Assembly (NCBI GenBank): GCA_045616985.1
Contig: JAZLHU010000005.1
Coordinates: 1 to 26,865, forward strand
DNA: 26,865 nucleotides
Origin: RUG13409 sp045616985
Lineage (GTDB): Bacteria; Bacillota; Clostridia; Peptostreptococcales; Anaerovoracaceae
Reading direction: 5' to 3'
The notes below the pieces were generated by a model that saw only the letters and a list, made by a program, of their open reading frames with translations, did no database searches and was not told the origin of the DNA. Positions 16,401-23,400 of this stretch are shown here, one piece after another (the first letter of the stretch is position 1; every line of letters begins with the position of its first letter). A program made the translations under genes and the position numbers.

Positions 16401-16473
16401 GGAGCGGATGATGGGAATCGAACCCACAACACCAGCTTGGGAAGCTGAAGTTTTACCACTAAACTACATCCGC
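16400..16473 (-). tRNA. tRNA-Gly (anticodon CCC)
   Basis: The cloverleaf on the minus strand has acceptor GCGGATG/CATCCGC, a D-arm with AGTGGTAAAAC, anticodon loop TTCCCAA, T-arm GGGTTCGATTCCC, discriminator T (usual for bacterial tRNA-Gly) and encoded CCA (16400-16402). It reads GGG codons. It lies 11 bases beyond the GH13 stop in the same direction and converges on glgA. Confidence 0.95.
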
Positions 16474-16484
16474 AGACACAAACG

Positions 16485-18098
16485 CTACATGCGCCTGCTC
16501 CTGTCTATTATAGCACAAGTAAGTGTCTTCATGTTAATATGAATTTCAATTTTATCATCACCGGATCGGCGTTCGACGACCAAATCCTCGGGGCTGAAGG
16601 CAAAAATGCCGCATTTGCCCGATTTGAGGCTTTCATGGGCATTATAGAATCCGGTAAGTCCTTTATAGAATTCCATAAGAGCTTTATCTTCCGAGCCCCA
16701 GGGATACGTTCTTCTGTTATCGGGATCCGACATTCCTTCAAGACCGGCTTCATCCCCGTAATAGATAACGGGAACACCGGGAAGCACAAAGCTTAACACT
16801 ACGGCGATCTGCATCTTATCCCTATTCCCGGATACAGCAGTGAGTATCCTTCTTCTGTCGTGAGAACCGATCAAATTGAAGCATCCGTAGTAAGCTTCCT
16901 TCGGGTAGTTTTCTTCTCTTGCTCTCAGCCTTGCGGCAAACTCGTAGGCATCTATATTACTGTAGACAAAATCAAGAATATCTTTCCTTAAGGGATAATT
17001 CATCGGAGCATCAAGCTGCCGTCCGCCGATGAATTTTCTCCTGTGGCCGTAGCTTATTTTGCTGCTTGCATCTTCCCAAACCTCGCCTATCAAAACCGCA
17101 TCGGGATTCTCATCCTTGATGCATTCTCTTACGGCCTCAATAAATTCATCGGGAAGCTCGTCGGCAACATCGAGCCTCCACCCGGAGGCACCGAGTCTGA
17201 GCCATTTTCGCAGGACACCGTCTTCGCCGCATATAAGCTCCATGAACTGCGGATTGGTTTCATTTACTTCGGGAAGATCCTTTACACCCCACCAAAAGCC
17301 CCCTGTGTACCAATCAGGATGTTCCTCGTAATACGAAGACTGAATTCCGGTATGAGAAAACACGCCGTCAAGAATAATTCTTATGCCGCGCTTTCTTGCT
17401 TCCCTGCAAAGCGTTCTGAAAAGCTTTTCGTCACCCAAAAGCGGATCGATTACCATGTAGTCTGCAGTATCGTATCTGTGATTGCTTGAAGCCTTAAATA
17501 TCGGATTAAGATAGATGCAGGAAATGTTTAATTCCTTCAGGTAGTCGAGCTTATCAATAATGCCCTGCAGATTTCCGCCCCAGAAGTTCCATTTAGTTAC
17601 TTTACCCTCATCGTCCTTGTGATAGTAAGGAGCAGTATTCCAATCTTCAAGCTGAACATCCGGAGCATTTTCAAGCTTTCCTTTGCAAAACCTGTCCGGA
17701 AAAATCTGATATGCAATGGATCTTTTGTACCAATCAGGCACTTCAAAATCTTCGTACACGGTGATCTGGAAAGACTGAGGCTCTTCGTTTTCATAAATCT
17801 CGCCGATCCCGCCAAGCCGTTTTCTGTTATTTCCGTAGCATATGGTTTTGTCGGGATACTTAATAACAAAAAAATACCATAAAACGCAGGGATGATCGGG
17901 AACAGTCAAATCGATCTCCGCCCAGTCCTCGTGCATTACCATAGGCATTAAGCTTTCTCCTTTTTCGTCTTCCCAAAGACGAAGCTGTGCTTCAAGTGCG
18001 CCCTGACATTCCAGTTGGAGATGCACTTTGCTTTTGAGTGTTACTGCGCCAAAAGGCGCTCTGCAATCTTCAAGCTGTGAATTGTGAAAAATGTTCAT
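16485..18098 (-). CDS. GH13 alpha-glucan hydrolase (neopullulanase/cyclomaltodextrinase-like)
   Basis: The enzyme should hydrolyse alpha-1,4 (perhaps alpha-1,6) bonds in maltodextrins or glycogen fragments. No signal peptide is visible, so it acts in the cytoplasm. The N-terminal part (about 1-110) looks like a CBM34-type module. The barrel shows IFPDRFCKGK, LNPIFKASSNHRYDTADY, LDGVFSHTG, the nucleophile Asp310 in GWRLDVADE, the acid/base Glu339 in LIGEVWED, and Asp414 in GSHDRRR. I chose the ATG at 18098 (537 residues), 4 bases after the copA stop; the upstream ATG at 18134 would lie inside copA and add an unrelated tail. It is the last protein gene of the murA-copA unit and may feed the glycogen system encoded next door. 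Confidence 0.88.
   Translation of the reverse strand: MNIFHNSQLEDCRAPFGAVTLKSKVHLQLECQGALEAQLRLWEDEKGESLMPMVMHEDWAEIDLTVPDHPCVLWYFFVIKYPDKTICYGNNRKRLGGIGEIYENEEPQSFQITVYEDFEVPDWYKRSIAYQIFPDRFCKGKLENAPDVQLEDWNTAPYYHKDDEGKVTKWNFWGGNLQGIIDKLDYLKELNISCIYLNPIFKASSNHRYDTADYMVIDPLLGDEKLFRTLCREARKRGIRIILDGVFSHTGIQSSYYEEHPDWYTGGFWWGVKDLPEVNETNPQFMELICGEDGVLRKWLRLGASGWRLDVADELPDEFIEAVRECIKDENPDAVLIGEVWEDASSKISYGHRRKFIGGRQLDAPMNYPLRKDILDFVYSNIDAYEFAARLRAREENYPKEAYYGCFNLIGSHDRRRILTAVSGNRDKMQIAVVLSFVLPGVPVIYYGDEAGLEGMSDPDNRRTYPWGSEDKALMEFYKGLTGFYNAHESLKSGKCGIFAFSPEDLVVERRSGDDKIEIHINMKTLTCAIIDRSRRM
16507..16512 (-). promoter_or_regulatory. Extended -10 box upstream of tRNA-Gly
   Basis: On the minus strand this reads TGCTATAAT, a perfect extended -10 inside the 3' end of the GH13 gene. 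It would start transcription about 27 bases before the tRNA. No good -35 is seen, and the tRNA could also come from the upstream operon. Confidence 0.45.
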
Positions 18099-18102
18099 AT
18101 CG

Positions 18103-20325
18103 TTATAATTTCTTTGTTCTGAGGCGTAAAGCATTACTTACTACAAAAACGCTGCTGCACGACATTGCAAGCCCGCCGACCATAGGCGATAACAGCATTC
18201 CGTTGATCGGAAACAAAACTCCTGCGGCAATTGGAATTCCTATGCAGTTATAGAAGAATGCCCAGAAAAGATTCTGTTTTATATTTCTTATGGTCATCTT
18301 ACTGAGTCTGATGCTTCCTGCAACATCCAAAGGATCGTTATGCATAAGCACTATATCGGCAGCATCAATGGCTATATCTGATCCCGAGCCTATTGCACAG
18401 CCGACATCAGCACTTACCAATGCAGGTGCATCGTTAACGCCGTCGCCAACCATCATTACATGCTTTCCGCCGGCTTTTATTTTCTCTATAACCGCAGCCT
18501 TATCAGACGGAAGCACTTCTGCAATTACTTCATCCACACCGATCTGAGAACCTATATAGTTTGCCGCCGCCTTATTGTCGCCTGTAAGAAGAACGGTTTT
18601 TACGTTAAGCTTTTTCAGTTCTTCTATAAGCTCTGCAGAGGAAGCTCTTACCGTATCGGAAAGAGAAACAAATCCGATAAGCTTTTTGTCAAGCGCAAGA
18701 ATAATATTGGATTTTCCCTCTTCGCTTCTCTTCATAATTTCAGTTAAAGCCACAGTACAGTCAACAGAATTTTCTTCCATCATCGGAAGATTTCCCGCAA
18801 GAAGCGTCTGACCACCCTTTAATACTGCGCTCATGCCTCTTCCGCTTATATATTTAAATTCAGTAATTTCAATATCCTTCGGAGCCCTCCTGTAAGCTGT
18901 TACTGCCTTTGCCAGAGGATGGTCTGAATATTGTTCAATCGCGGAGCAATATGCTATAAGCTCATCCTCCGTGATTTCTGCAGGATAAATATCTGATACC
19001 TTCGGTTTTCCTTCGGTGACAGTTCCTGTCTTATCAAGAACAACAACATCAAGCTTTCCGGTCTTTTCAAGAGCCTCTCCGCTTCTTATAAGTATGCCGT
19101 GCTGAGCTCCGAGGCCCGTTCCGCAAATAATTGCAGTAGGTGTTGCAAGCCCAAGTGCACAAGGACAGGCTATAACCAGAACGCAGGTAAATACCTTAAG
19201 AGCAAAGGCGGAGCCTTGTCCTGCAATAAGCCAGATTGCAGCAGCGAGCAGCGCTATCCCCATAACCACAGGAACAAATACGCCTGCAACCTTATCTGCA
19301 AGTCCTGCGATAGGTGCCTTCTTTCCTTGCGCATCCTCAACAAATTTTATGATGCCTGCAAGCGTTGTGTCCTTTCCCACCTTTCTTACCTCAACATATA
19401 AAGAGCCGGAAAGATTCAGGCTTCCGCCTGTAACGGAATCAATAAGCTCTTTATGAACAGGAAGACTCTCTCCGGTAAATGCGGATTCATCAATCTCGGC
19501 CTCGCCGTCTATTACAATGCCGTCCGCAGGGATCCTTGCGCCCTCCACAACCAAAACCACATCTCCGACCTTCAGGTCTGCAGCATTTATTTCCGTTGTC
19601 TGTCCCTTTTCAACCTTCAGGGCCTTTAACGGAGCAAGATCCATAAGATCTTTTATTGCACTTGTGGTTTTCTTTTTTGATCTTTCCTCCAGATACTTTC
19701 CGAGAGAAACAAAAGTTAAAACCACGCCGCAGGACTCGTAGTAAAGATTATGAACCGCAGCAGGATCGTTCCTGATATTAAACGTCATTACAAGACTGTA
19801 AATAAAAGCGCTGACACATGAAAGTGCAACAAGGGTATCCATATTTGGTGCAAGATGGAAAAGCGATTTAAATCCTGATACAAACTTGCGCCATCCGATA
19901 AGCATAATGATTAAGGCAAGAACCATCTGTCCATACGCAAAGCCTGCAGGATTTTCAGTCATGGATACAAAGCCCGGAACCGGAAGATCCTTAATCAGCA
20001 TCTGCCCCATGGATATGTAGAGAAGAATTGCTGCAAGAACGCAGGAAACTGCGATGCTGACAGATTTCCGACTCTCATTTTTTACTTCCTCTTTAACAAA
20101 TACCTCGTCTTCCGAATACGGACGTATAGTAAAATCAAGGTCACTTACGGCCTTGATTATTTCTTCTGCTGATAAAACAGTTTCGTCGTATGTAATTGTC
20201 ATTTTCTCGGTAGTAAGATTAACGCTGCTTTCCTGTACGCCGTTTAATTTTTGAGTTCTCCGTTCAATGGAAGAAGAACAAGCAGCGCAGTTCATACCGC
20301 CGATCAGATAGATTTCAGTTTTCAT
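18103..20325 (-). CDS. copA: Copper-exporting P1B-type ATPase
   Basis: CopA pumps Cu(I) (or Ag(I)) out of the cytoplasm using ATP. The 740 residues contain one N-terminal heavy-metal domain with GGMNCAACSSS (Cys13, Cys16), eight predicted membrane segments, the transmembrane metal site CPC (about residues 386-388), the phosphorylation motif DKTGT (Asp431), the SDHPLAKAV nucleotide-binding His-Pro motif, and the hinge GDGVNDAP. I chose ATG 20325, which shares one base with the murA TGA stop; the TTG immediately before it is the alternative. No copper sensor or chaperone gene (csoR, copY, copZ) lies nearby, so copper-specific control is not evident and expression probably follows murA. Confidence 0.95.
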   Translation of the reverse strand: MKTEIYLIGGMNCAACSSSIERRTQKLNGVQESSVNLTTEKMTITYDETVLSAEEIIKAVSDLDFTIRPYSEDEVFVKEEVKNESRKSVSIAVSCVLAAILLYISMGQMLIKDLPVPGFVSMTENPAGFAYGQMVLALIIMLIGWRKFVSGFKSLFHLAPNMDTLVALSCVSAFIYSLVMTFNIRNDPAAVHNLYYESCGVVLTFVSLGKYLEERSKKKTTSAIKDLMDLAPLKALKVEKGQTTEINAADLKVGDVVLVVEGARIPADGIVIDGEAEIDESAFTGESLPVHKELIDSVTGGSLNLSGSLYVEVRKVGKDTTLAGIIKFVEDAQGKKAPIAGLADKVAGVFVPVVMGIALLAAAIWLIAGQGSAFALKVFTCVLVIACPCALGLATPTAIICGTGLGAQHGILIRSGEALEKTGKLDVVVLDKTGTVTEGKPKVSDIYPAEITEDELIAYCSAIEQYSDHPLAKAVTAYRRAPKDIEITEFKYISGRGMSAVLKGGQTLLAGNLPMMEENSVDCTVALTEIMKRSEEGKSNIILALDKKLIGFVSLSDTVRASSAELIEELKKLNVKTVLLTGDNKAAANYIGSQIGVDEVIAEVLPSDKAAVIEKIKAGGKHVMMVGDGVNDAPALVSADVGCAIGSGSDIAIDAADIVLMHNDPLDVAGSIRLSKMTIRNIKQNLFWAFFYNCIGIPIAAGVLFPINGMLLSPMVGGLAMSCSSVFVVSNALRLRTKKL

Positions 20326-21590
20326 CAATCCTCGACCCTTTTAATTTTCGCTCCGAGAGCTCTGAGCTTTTCTACAAAATTTTCGTATCCCCTTTCAATA
20401 TGATAAATTTCGGAAACCTCAGTTTTGCCTGCTGCAACAAGCCCTGCCAGAACAAGTGCAGCCCCGGCTCGCAAATCCGTAGACATTACAGGCGCACCGA
20501 CAAGAGGTCTCTTGTTTCCCGGAACCATGGCTGTCTTTCCGTCCACCCTTATATTGGCTCCCATTCTTGAAAGCTCCGCAGCGTGCATGAAACGGTTTTC
20601 AAATACCGTTTCAATTACAGTGCTTTCGCCCTCGACCGTTGTAAGAAGTGCCATAAACAGCGCCTGTGCATCGGTTGGGAAGCCCGGATAAGGCAGTGTT
20701 TTTATACTTGTTGAAACAAGGTTATTAATATCTCCTCTTACTCTTAATCCGTCGACCTCGTCATTTACAACAGCGCCGCATTCCACAAGCTTTGCCATAA
20801 TAGGTCTAACGTGATCGGGAACCGAGTTCTTTAACAGAATATCTCCTCTTGTTATTGCGGCGGCAACCATAAATGTTGCTGTTTCTATTCTGTCAGGGAT
20901 CACGGCATGTCTTGCGCCACGAAGCTTTTCAACGCCTTCGATCTTAATGGTATCGGTGCCTGCGCCTTTAATCCTTGCACCCATTTTATTAAGGAAGGAT
21001 GCAAGATCTACTATCTCGGGCTCCTCTGCCGCATTTTCTATTGTAGTCGTTCCCTTCGCAAGGCAGGCAGCCATCATGATATTTTCAGTAGCTCCGACGC
21101 TTGGGAAATCCAAATAAACCAAAGAGCCTTTAAGCTCCTGTCCGCTTGCGGAAAGCTCGCTTTGTCCCTGCACAATGTGTGCTCCGAGACTTCTTAAGCC
21201 CTTGAGATGAAGATCTACGGGCCTGTCGCCTATGGCGCATCCGCCGGGAAGGGAGATAACAGTCTGACCCGTCCTTGCAAGAAGCGGACCCATTACAAAA
21301 AAAGATGCTCTCATCAGCTTGACAAGCTCATACGGTACCTCGTAGGAATGAAGACCTGATCCGTCTACAACAACAGTATTTTCCTCCCACCTGCACGTGA
21401 CCTTCATTCCGATTGCGCTTAATATCCTGCACATAACCTCAACGTCACGCAGCTTCGGCACTTCGTTGATTTCACAAATACCGTCTGTCAGTATTGTGGC
21501 AGCTAAAATAGGGAGAACGGCATTTTTAGATCCGCTTATTTCAACCTCTCCTACAAGAGGTTCAGATTGTTCAATAATATACTTAGCCAT
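20325..21590 (-). CDS. murA: UDP-N-acetylglucosamine 1-carboxyvinyltransferase
   Basis: MurA transfers enolpyruvate from PEP to UDP-GlcNAc, the first committed step of peptidoglycan synthesis. The 421 residues match the family. The N-terminal GEVEISGSKNAVLPIL contains Lys22, the active-site Cys118 lies in SLPGGCAIGDRP, and PGFPTDAQALFMAL carries the conserved Asp. Cys rather than Asp at 118 predicts fosfomycin sensitivity for this copy. Many Firmicutes have two MurA copies, and I cannot tell which this is. No Shine-Dalgarno site is seen, and a -10 box ends 8 bases before the ATG, so the mRNA may be leaderless. It is followed by copA with a one-base overlap. Confidence 0.97.
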   Translation of the reverse strand: MAKYIIEQSEPLVGEVEISGSKNAVLPILAATILTDGICEINEVPKLRDVEVMCRILSAIGMKVTCRWEENTVVVDGSGLHSYEVPYELVKLMRASFFVMGPLLARTGQTVISLPGGCAIGDRPVDLHLKGLRSLGAHIVQGQSELSASGQELKGSLVYLDFPSVGATENIMMAACLAKGTTTIENAAEEPEIVDLASFLNKMGARIKGAGTDTIKIEGVEKLRGARHAVIPDRIETATFMVAAAITRGDILLKNSVPDHVRPIMAKLVECGAVVNDEVDGLRVRGDINNLVSTSIKTLPYPGFPTDAQALFMALLTTVEGESTVIETVFENRFMHAAELSRMGANIRVDGKTAMVPGNKRPLVGAPVMSTDLRAGAALVLAGLVAAGKTEVSEIYHIERGYENFVEKLRALGAKIKRVED

Positions 21591-21598
21591 ACCCGGTT

Positions 21599-21604
21599 AT
21601 TATA
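21599..21604 (-). promoter_or_regulatory. Extended -10 box of the murA promoter
   Basis: On the minus strand this reads TGATATAAT, the same nine bases as at dacA, and lies 8 bases before the murA ATG. Initiation should fall at or within a base or two of the start codon. The -35 region (TTAATT, 18-base spacer) is weak. Confidence 0.5.
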
Positions 21605-21671
21605 TCATATGTATATTGAAAAATTAACACATTTTAGACTTGTAAAATCCTGTTATTTATGGCACAATTGA

Positions 21672-21677
21672 TATACA
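21672..21677 (+). promoter_or_regulatory. Possible -10 box for the small membrane protein gene
   Basis: TATACA is preceded by TGA (extended form) and lies about 30 bases before the ATG at 21707. The -35 match is poor (CTGTTA, 16-base spacer). Confidence 0.3.
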
Positions 21678-21706
21678 TTTTTCAAAAGAGGAAAAGGACG
21701 AACGAA

Positions 21707-22060
21707 ATGGGTATAACATTAACCGTACAAGAACTTCTTACATGGCTCCTGCTTGCTGTTTCAATAGCGGCTGTGATAGTGCTTATCGTTGTGCTGTCAA
21801 AATTGTCAGGAACAATGAGCAACCTTAATAAAACCCTTGATGAGGCCAATAAGCTCTTAAAGGATGTTGATGAGGTGGTTGGAGATGCAAAGGAAATCTC
21901 AGGCGAAGCCAAAAAAACCGTAAAAAAGGCCACCAATTCCGTAAGCAGCATCAGCAAAATAATTAACGACAATATAGGTCCGATCAGTACCCTGACCGGC
22001 ATTGCCGCCGCAGGAGCAGGTCTTACAAGTCTTTTGGGACATAAAAGAAAGAAAAAATAA
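21707..22060 (+). CDS. Small single-pass membrane protein, DUF948-like
   Basis: This 117-residue protein has one N-terminal membrane segment (about 9-30: LTWLLLAVSIAAVIVLIVVL), then a long polar heptad-like region (about 33-90) rich in Lys, Asp, Glu and Val, and a C-terminal Gly/Ala-rich stretch ending in HKRKKK. This layout is that of the DUF948 family of Firmicutes, whose function is not established to my knowledge. I chose the ATG at 21707 because AAAAGGA lies 9 bases upstream; an ATG at 21659 would add 16 basic residues and lies upstream of the probable promoter. It is transcribed away from murA. Confidence 0.75.
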   Translation: MGITLTVQELLTWLLLAVSIAAVIVLIVVLSKLSGTMSNLNKTLDEANKLLKDVDEVVGDAKEISGEAKKTVKKATNSVSSISKIINDNIGPISTLTGIAAAGAGLTSLLGHKRKKK

Positions 22061-22061
22061 T

Positions 22062-22087
22062 TTAATTACAAGATTTAATATAATTAA
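22062..22087. repeat. AT-only inverted repeat overlapping the abrB -35
   Basis: The arms TTAATTA (22062-22068) and TAATTAA (22081-22087) are perfect. The right arm covers the first four bases of the abrB -35 box. AbrB-family proteins favour AT-rich, poorly conserved sites and often repress themselves, so this may be an operator; that is inference. Confidence 0.3.
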
Positions 22088-22112
22088 CTGAATCAGTAAA
22101 TAATGATATGAT
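22084..22112 (+). promoter_or_regulatory. Promoter of the AbrB-type gene
   Basis: The -35 is TTAACT (22084-22089), the spacer is 17 bases and the -10 is TATGAT (22107-22112) with a TGn extension. A strong ribosome site GGAGGT follows at 22123-22128. Confidence 0.6.
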
Positions 22113-22137
22113 GTTTGCATATGGAGGTACTATCATC

Positions 22138-22383
22138 ATGAAGGCAACAGGAATCGTAAGAAAGTTAGATCAACTCGGAAGAATCGTTATCCCGAAGGAA
22201 CTCAGATCGACATTTGATCTTAAGGAAACAGATCCAATTGAAATTTTCGTTGAAGGCTCAGACATTATTCTTCGTAAATACCAGCCGGCATGCGTATTCT
22301 GCAATGATGCTGATGACGTAATCCAGATCGAAGGAAAGAACGTTTGCAGAAAATGCCTTAAGAAGATGCAGGCATATAAATAA
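22138..22383 (+). CDS. AbrB/SpoVT-type transcriptional regulator with a Cys4 tail
   Basis: This 81-residue protein has a swapped-hairpin DNA-binding domain at 1-47 (KATGIVRKLDQLGRIVIPKE, then LRSTFDLKETDPIEIF), as in AbrB transition-state regulators. It then carries CVFC (52-55) and CRKC (70-73), a CxxC pair spaced 14 residues apart that looks like a small zinc knuckle. AbrB-like proteins with such tails are common in Clostridia; the tail could aid folding, oligomerisation or partner binding. The ATG at 22138 has GGAGGT 9 bases upstream; an ATG at 22108 would lie within the -10 box. A terminator follows 19 bases after the stop. The targets are unknown. Confidence 0.88.
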   Translation: MKATGIVRKLDQLGRIVIPKELRSTFDLKETDPIEIFVEGSDIILRKYQPACVFCNDADDVIQIEGKNVCRKCLKKMQAYK

Positions 22384-22390
22384 AATTTAA

Positions 22391-22774
22391 ATGAATGATA
22401 AAAACGGTGCAAATGTGCACCGTTTTTTATATATACTAATAATCTGGTTCATCGAAAAGTTCTTCTATAATATTCTTGATCGAATTCGGGAAGAAAAAAA
22501 TAAAAGAGGCTGGACAGATTATGAGCTGGCAGAAAATTCCGGTCTTACCCAGTCTACAATCTCGACATGGTACAATCGCAATATTGAACCTGGGATAGCC
22601 TCCATTGAGAAAATTTGTCAGGGATTAGGCATCAGCCTGTCGCAATTCTTTGCAGAGTTTAACAATGAGTGCTTTACTCAAGAACAGAAAGAAATCTTTG
22701 AACTCTGGACTAAGCTCAATCCAAAGCAACGCAAGGCTTTAAAGAAGTTAATAGATTCTTTTTTGGAAAATTAG
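22391..22774 (+). CDS. XRE-family helix-turn-helix protein, start uncertain
   Basis: The reading frame contains a clear lambda-repressor-type HTH (TDYELAENSGLTQSTISTWY and the following IASIEKICQGLGISLSQFF), then a C-terminal helical segment (TQEQKEIFELWTKLNPKQRK). Related clostridial regulators begin about 10 residues before the Trp-Thr of the HTH, close to NILDRIREEKNKRGW. No ATG, GTG or TTG with a ribosome site exists there. The only ATG is at 22391, has no ribosome site, and places the abrB terminator hairpin inside the coding sequence. A GTG at 22415 lies in the hairpin, and an ATT at 22472 is possible. A TATAAT at 22466-22471 suggests a later transcript start. The gene may use a rare start or have lost its 5' end. 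Confidence 0.6.
   Translation: MNDKNGANVHRFLYILIIWFIEKFFYNILDRIREEKNKRGWTDYELAENSGLTQSTISTWYNRNIEPGIASIEKICQGLGISLSQFFAEFNNECFTQEQKEIFELWTKLNPKQRKALKKLIDSFLEN
22403..22428 (+). terminator. Terminator of the AbrB-type gene
   Basis: The hairpin AACGGTGCA / TGCACCGTT has a 2-4-base loop and is followed by TTTT. It lies 19 bases past the abrB stop and overlaps the 5' end of the XRE reading frame. Confidence 0.85.
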
Positions 22775-22921
22775 CTATCTGTCGATATTCCCGGCATTAG
22801 GGGATATACACTCTATGACATAACATAATAGCTTCTCCTTAAGCATTTCCAATTGAGGATTTCAATTTGTGCAGAGGAAATCATAGAGTCATAACAATTT
22901 ATTACAATGTGCGGATATAGC
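22775..22921 (+). other. Intergenic region with a long-range inverted repeat; possible small RNA
   Basis: No gene is seen. A 9-base perfect inverted repeat, ACTCTATGA (22810-22818) and TCATAGAGT (22881-22889), encloses about 60 bases, and inside it ATTTCC can pair with GGAAAT directly against the right arm. A strong terminator follows at 22922. A TATACA box lies just before the left arm, but its -35 is poor. A structured transcript ending at the terminator is possible; nothing identifies a known RNA family. Confidence 0.25.
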
Positions 22922-22959
22922 AAAAGCACCATCCCGGTCAATTCCGGGATGGTGCTTTT
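22922..22959. terminator. Strong bidirectional terminator between XRE gene and tRNA-Ala
   Basis: A perfect 16-bp stem, AAAAGCACCATCCCGG with its complement, has a 6-base loop (TCAATT) and T-runs on both sides. It can end plus-strand transcripts from the XRE gene and minus-strand transcripts from tRNA-Ala. Confidence 0.88.
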
Positions 22960-23032
22960 GTAATCCGTATCAGAAGAACACTTTCACAGCAAAACCGCCG
23001 TTGAAAAAGCAGGTATTCGTCCAATACACATT

Positions 23033-23108
23033 TGGTGGAGTATAGGGGGATCGAACCCCTGATCTCCAGATTGCGAACCTGGCGCTCTCCCAACTGAGCT
23101 AATACCCC
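23033..23108 (-). tRNA. tRNA-Ala (anticodon CGC)
   Basis: The cloverleaf on the minus strand has acceptor GGGGTAT/ATACTCC containing the G3-U70 wobble that marks tRNA-Ala, D-arm TAGCTCAGTTGGGAGAGC, anticodon stem CCAGG/TCTGG with loop TTCGCAA, T-arm GGGGTTCGATCCCC, discriminator A and encoded CCA (23033-23035). It reads GCG codons. The tandem promoters upstream and the terminator at 22922-22959 make it a self-contained unit. Confidence 0.96.
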
Positions 23109-23228
23109 GCAAAGAGTTAACAGCAACACAACACTGCAGTTAGCAACATACCATTACTGCCGGTCAGCTCCGGATAGACAAGTTGGCCGGCCAAGTATTC
23201 AATAGTGAGTTCCGACTGTGTACAGTTC

Positions 23229-23256
23229 AGTATATATACTACGCAATCACTGTCAA
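23229..23256 (-). promoter_or_regulatory. Proximal promoter of tRNA-Ala
   Basis: On the minus strand a perfect -35 TTGACA (23251-23256), a 16-base spacer and -10 TATACT (23229-23234). Transcription would start about 114 bases before the tRNA. Confidence 0.7.
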
Positions 23257-23282
23257 CATAGCATTCACCACTTCGACAATCA

Positions 23283-23310
23283 ATTTTAGCATAAAACCGT
23301 TTTTTGTCAA
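23283..23310 (-). promoter_or_regulatory. Distal promoter of tRNA-Ala
   Basis: On the minus strand a perfect -35 TTGACA (23305-23310), a 16-base spacer ending in TGC (extended -10), and -10 TAAAAT (23283-23288). It lies 54 bases upstream of the proximal promoter. Confidence 0.65.
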
Positions 23311-23352
23311 TCGAGGTTGCGGCAAGATATGTAATATTGCAAAAGAGAAAAA

Positions 23353-23385
23353 CATTGCCGCTTCGGGCAGTGCTCTTTTTTTGCA
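23353..23385. terminator. Bidirectional terminator after the frameshifted small gene
   Basis: CATTGCC (23353-23359) pairs with GGCAGTG (23366-23372) around a 6-base loop. On the minus strand TTTTTCTCTTTT follows; on the plus strand CTCTTTTTTT follows. It lies about 28 bases past the stop of the small gene at 23401-23543. Confidence 0.65.
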
Positions 23386-23400
23386 GATTGCCTCGTATAG

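Larger units (their letters stand above)
23109..23400 (-). other. Leader region of tRNA-Ala with no gene
   Basis: This stretch holds the two tRNA-Ala promoters and the terminator of the small gene at 23401-23543. An 86-codon open frame on the plus strand (23183-23443) has no ribosome site, no recognisable domain and crosses these signals, so I do not call it a gene. Confidence 0.6.

Noticed and set aside
16485..18098. Calling the GH13 enzyme a glycogen debranching enzyme
   Set aside because: The barrel motifs fit neopullulanase/cyclomaltodextrinase types in general; bond specificity cannot be read from these motifs.
23033..23108. tRNA-Ala as the attachment site of an integrated island
   Set aside because: The accessory block lies on the 5' side of the tRNA, while integrases usually use the 3' half; I see no repeated copy of the tRNA 3' end and no integrase gene.
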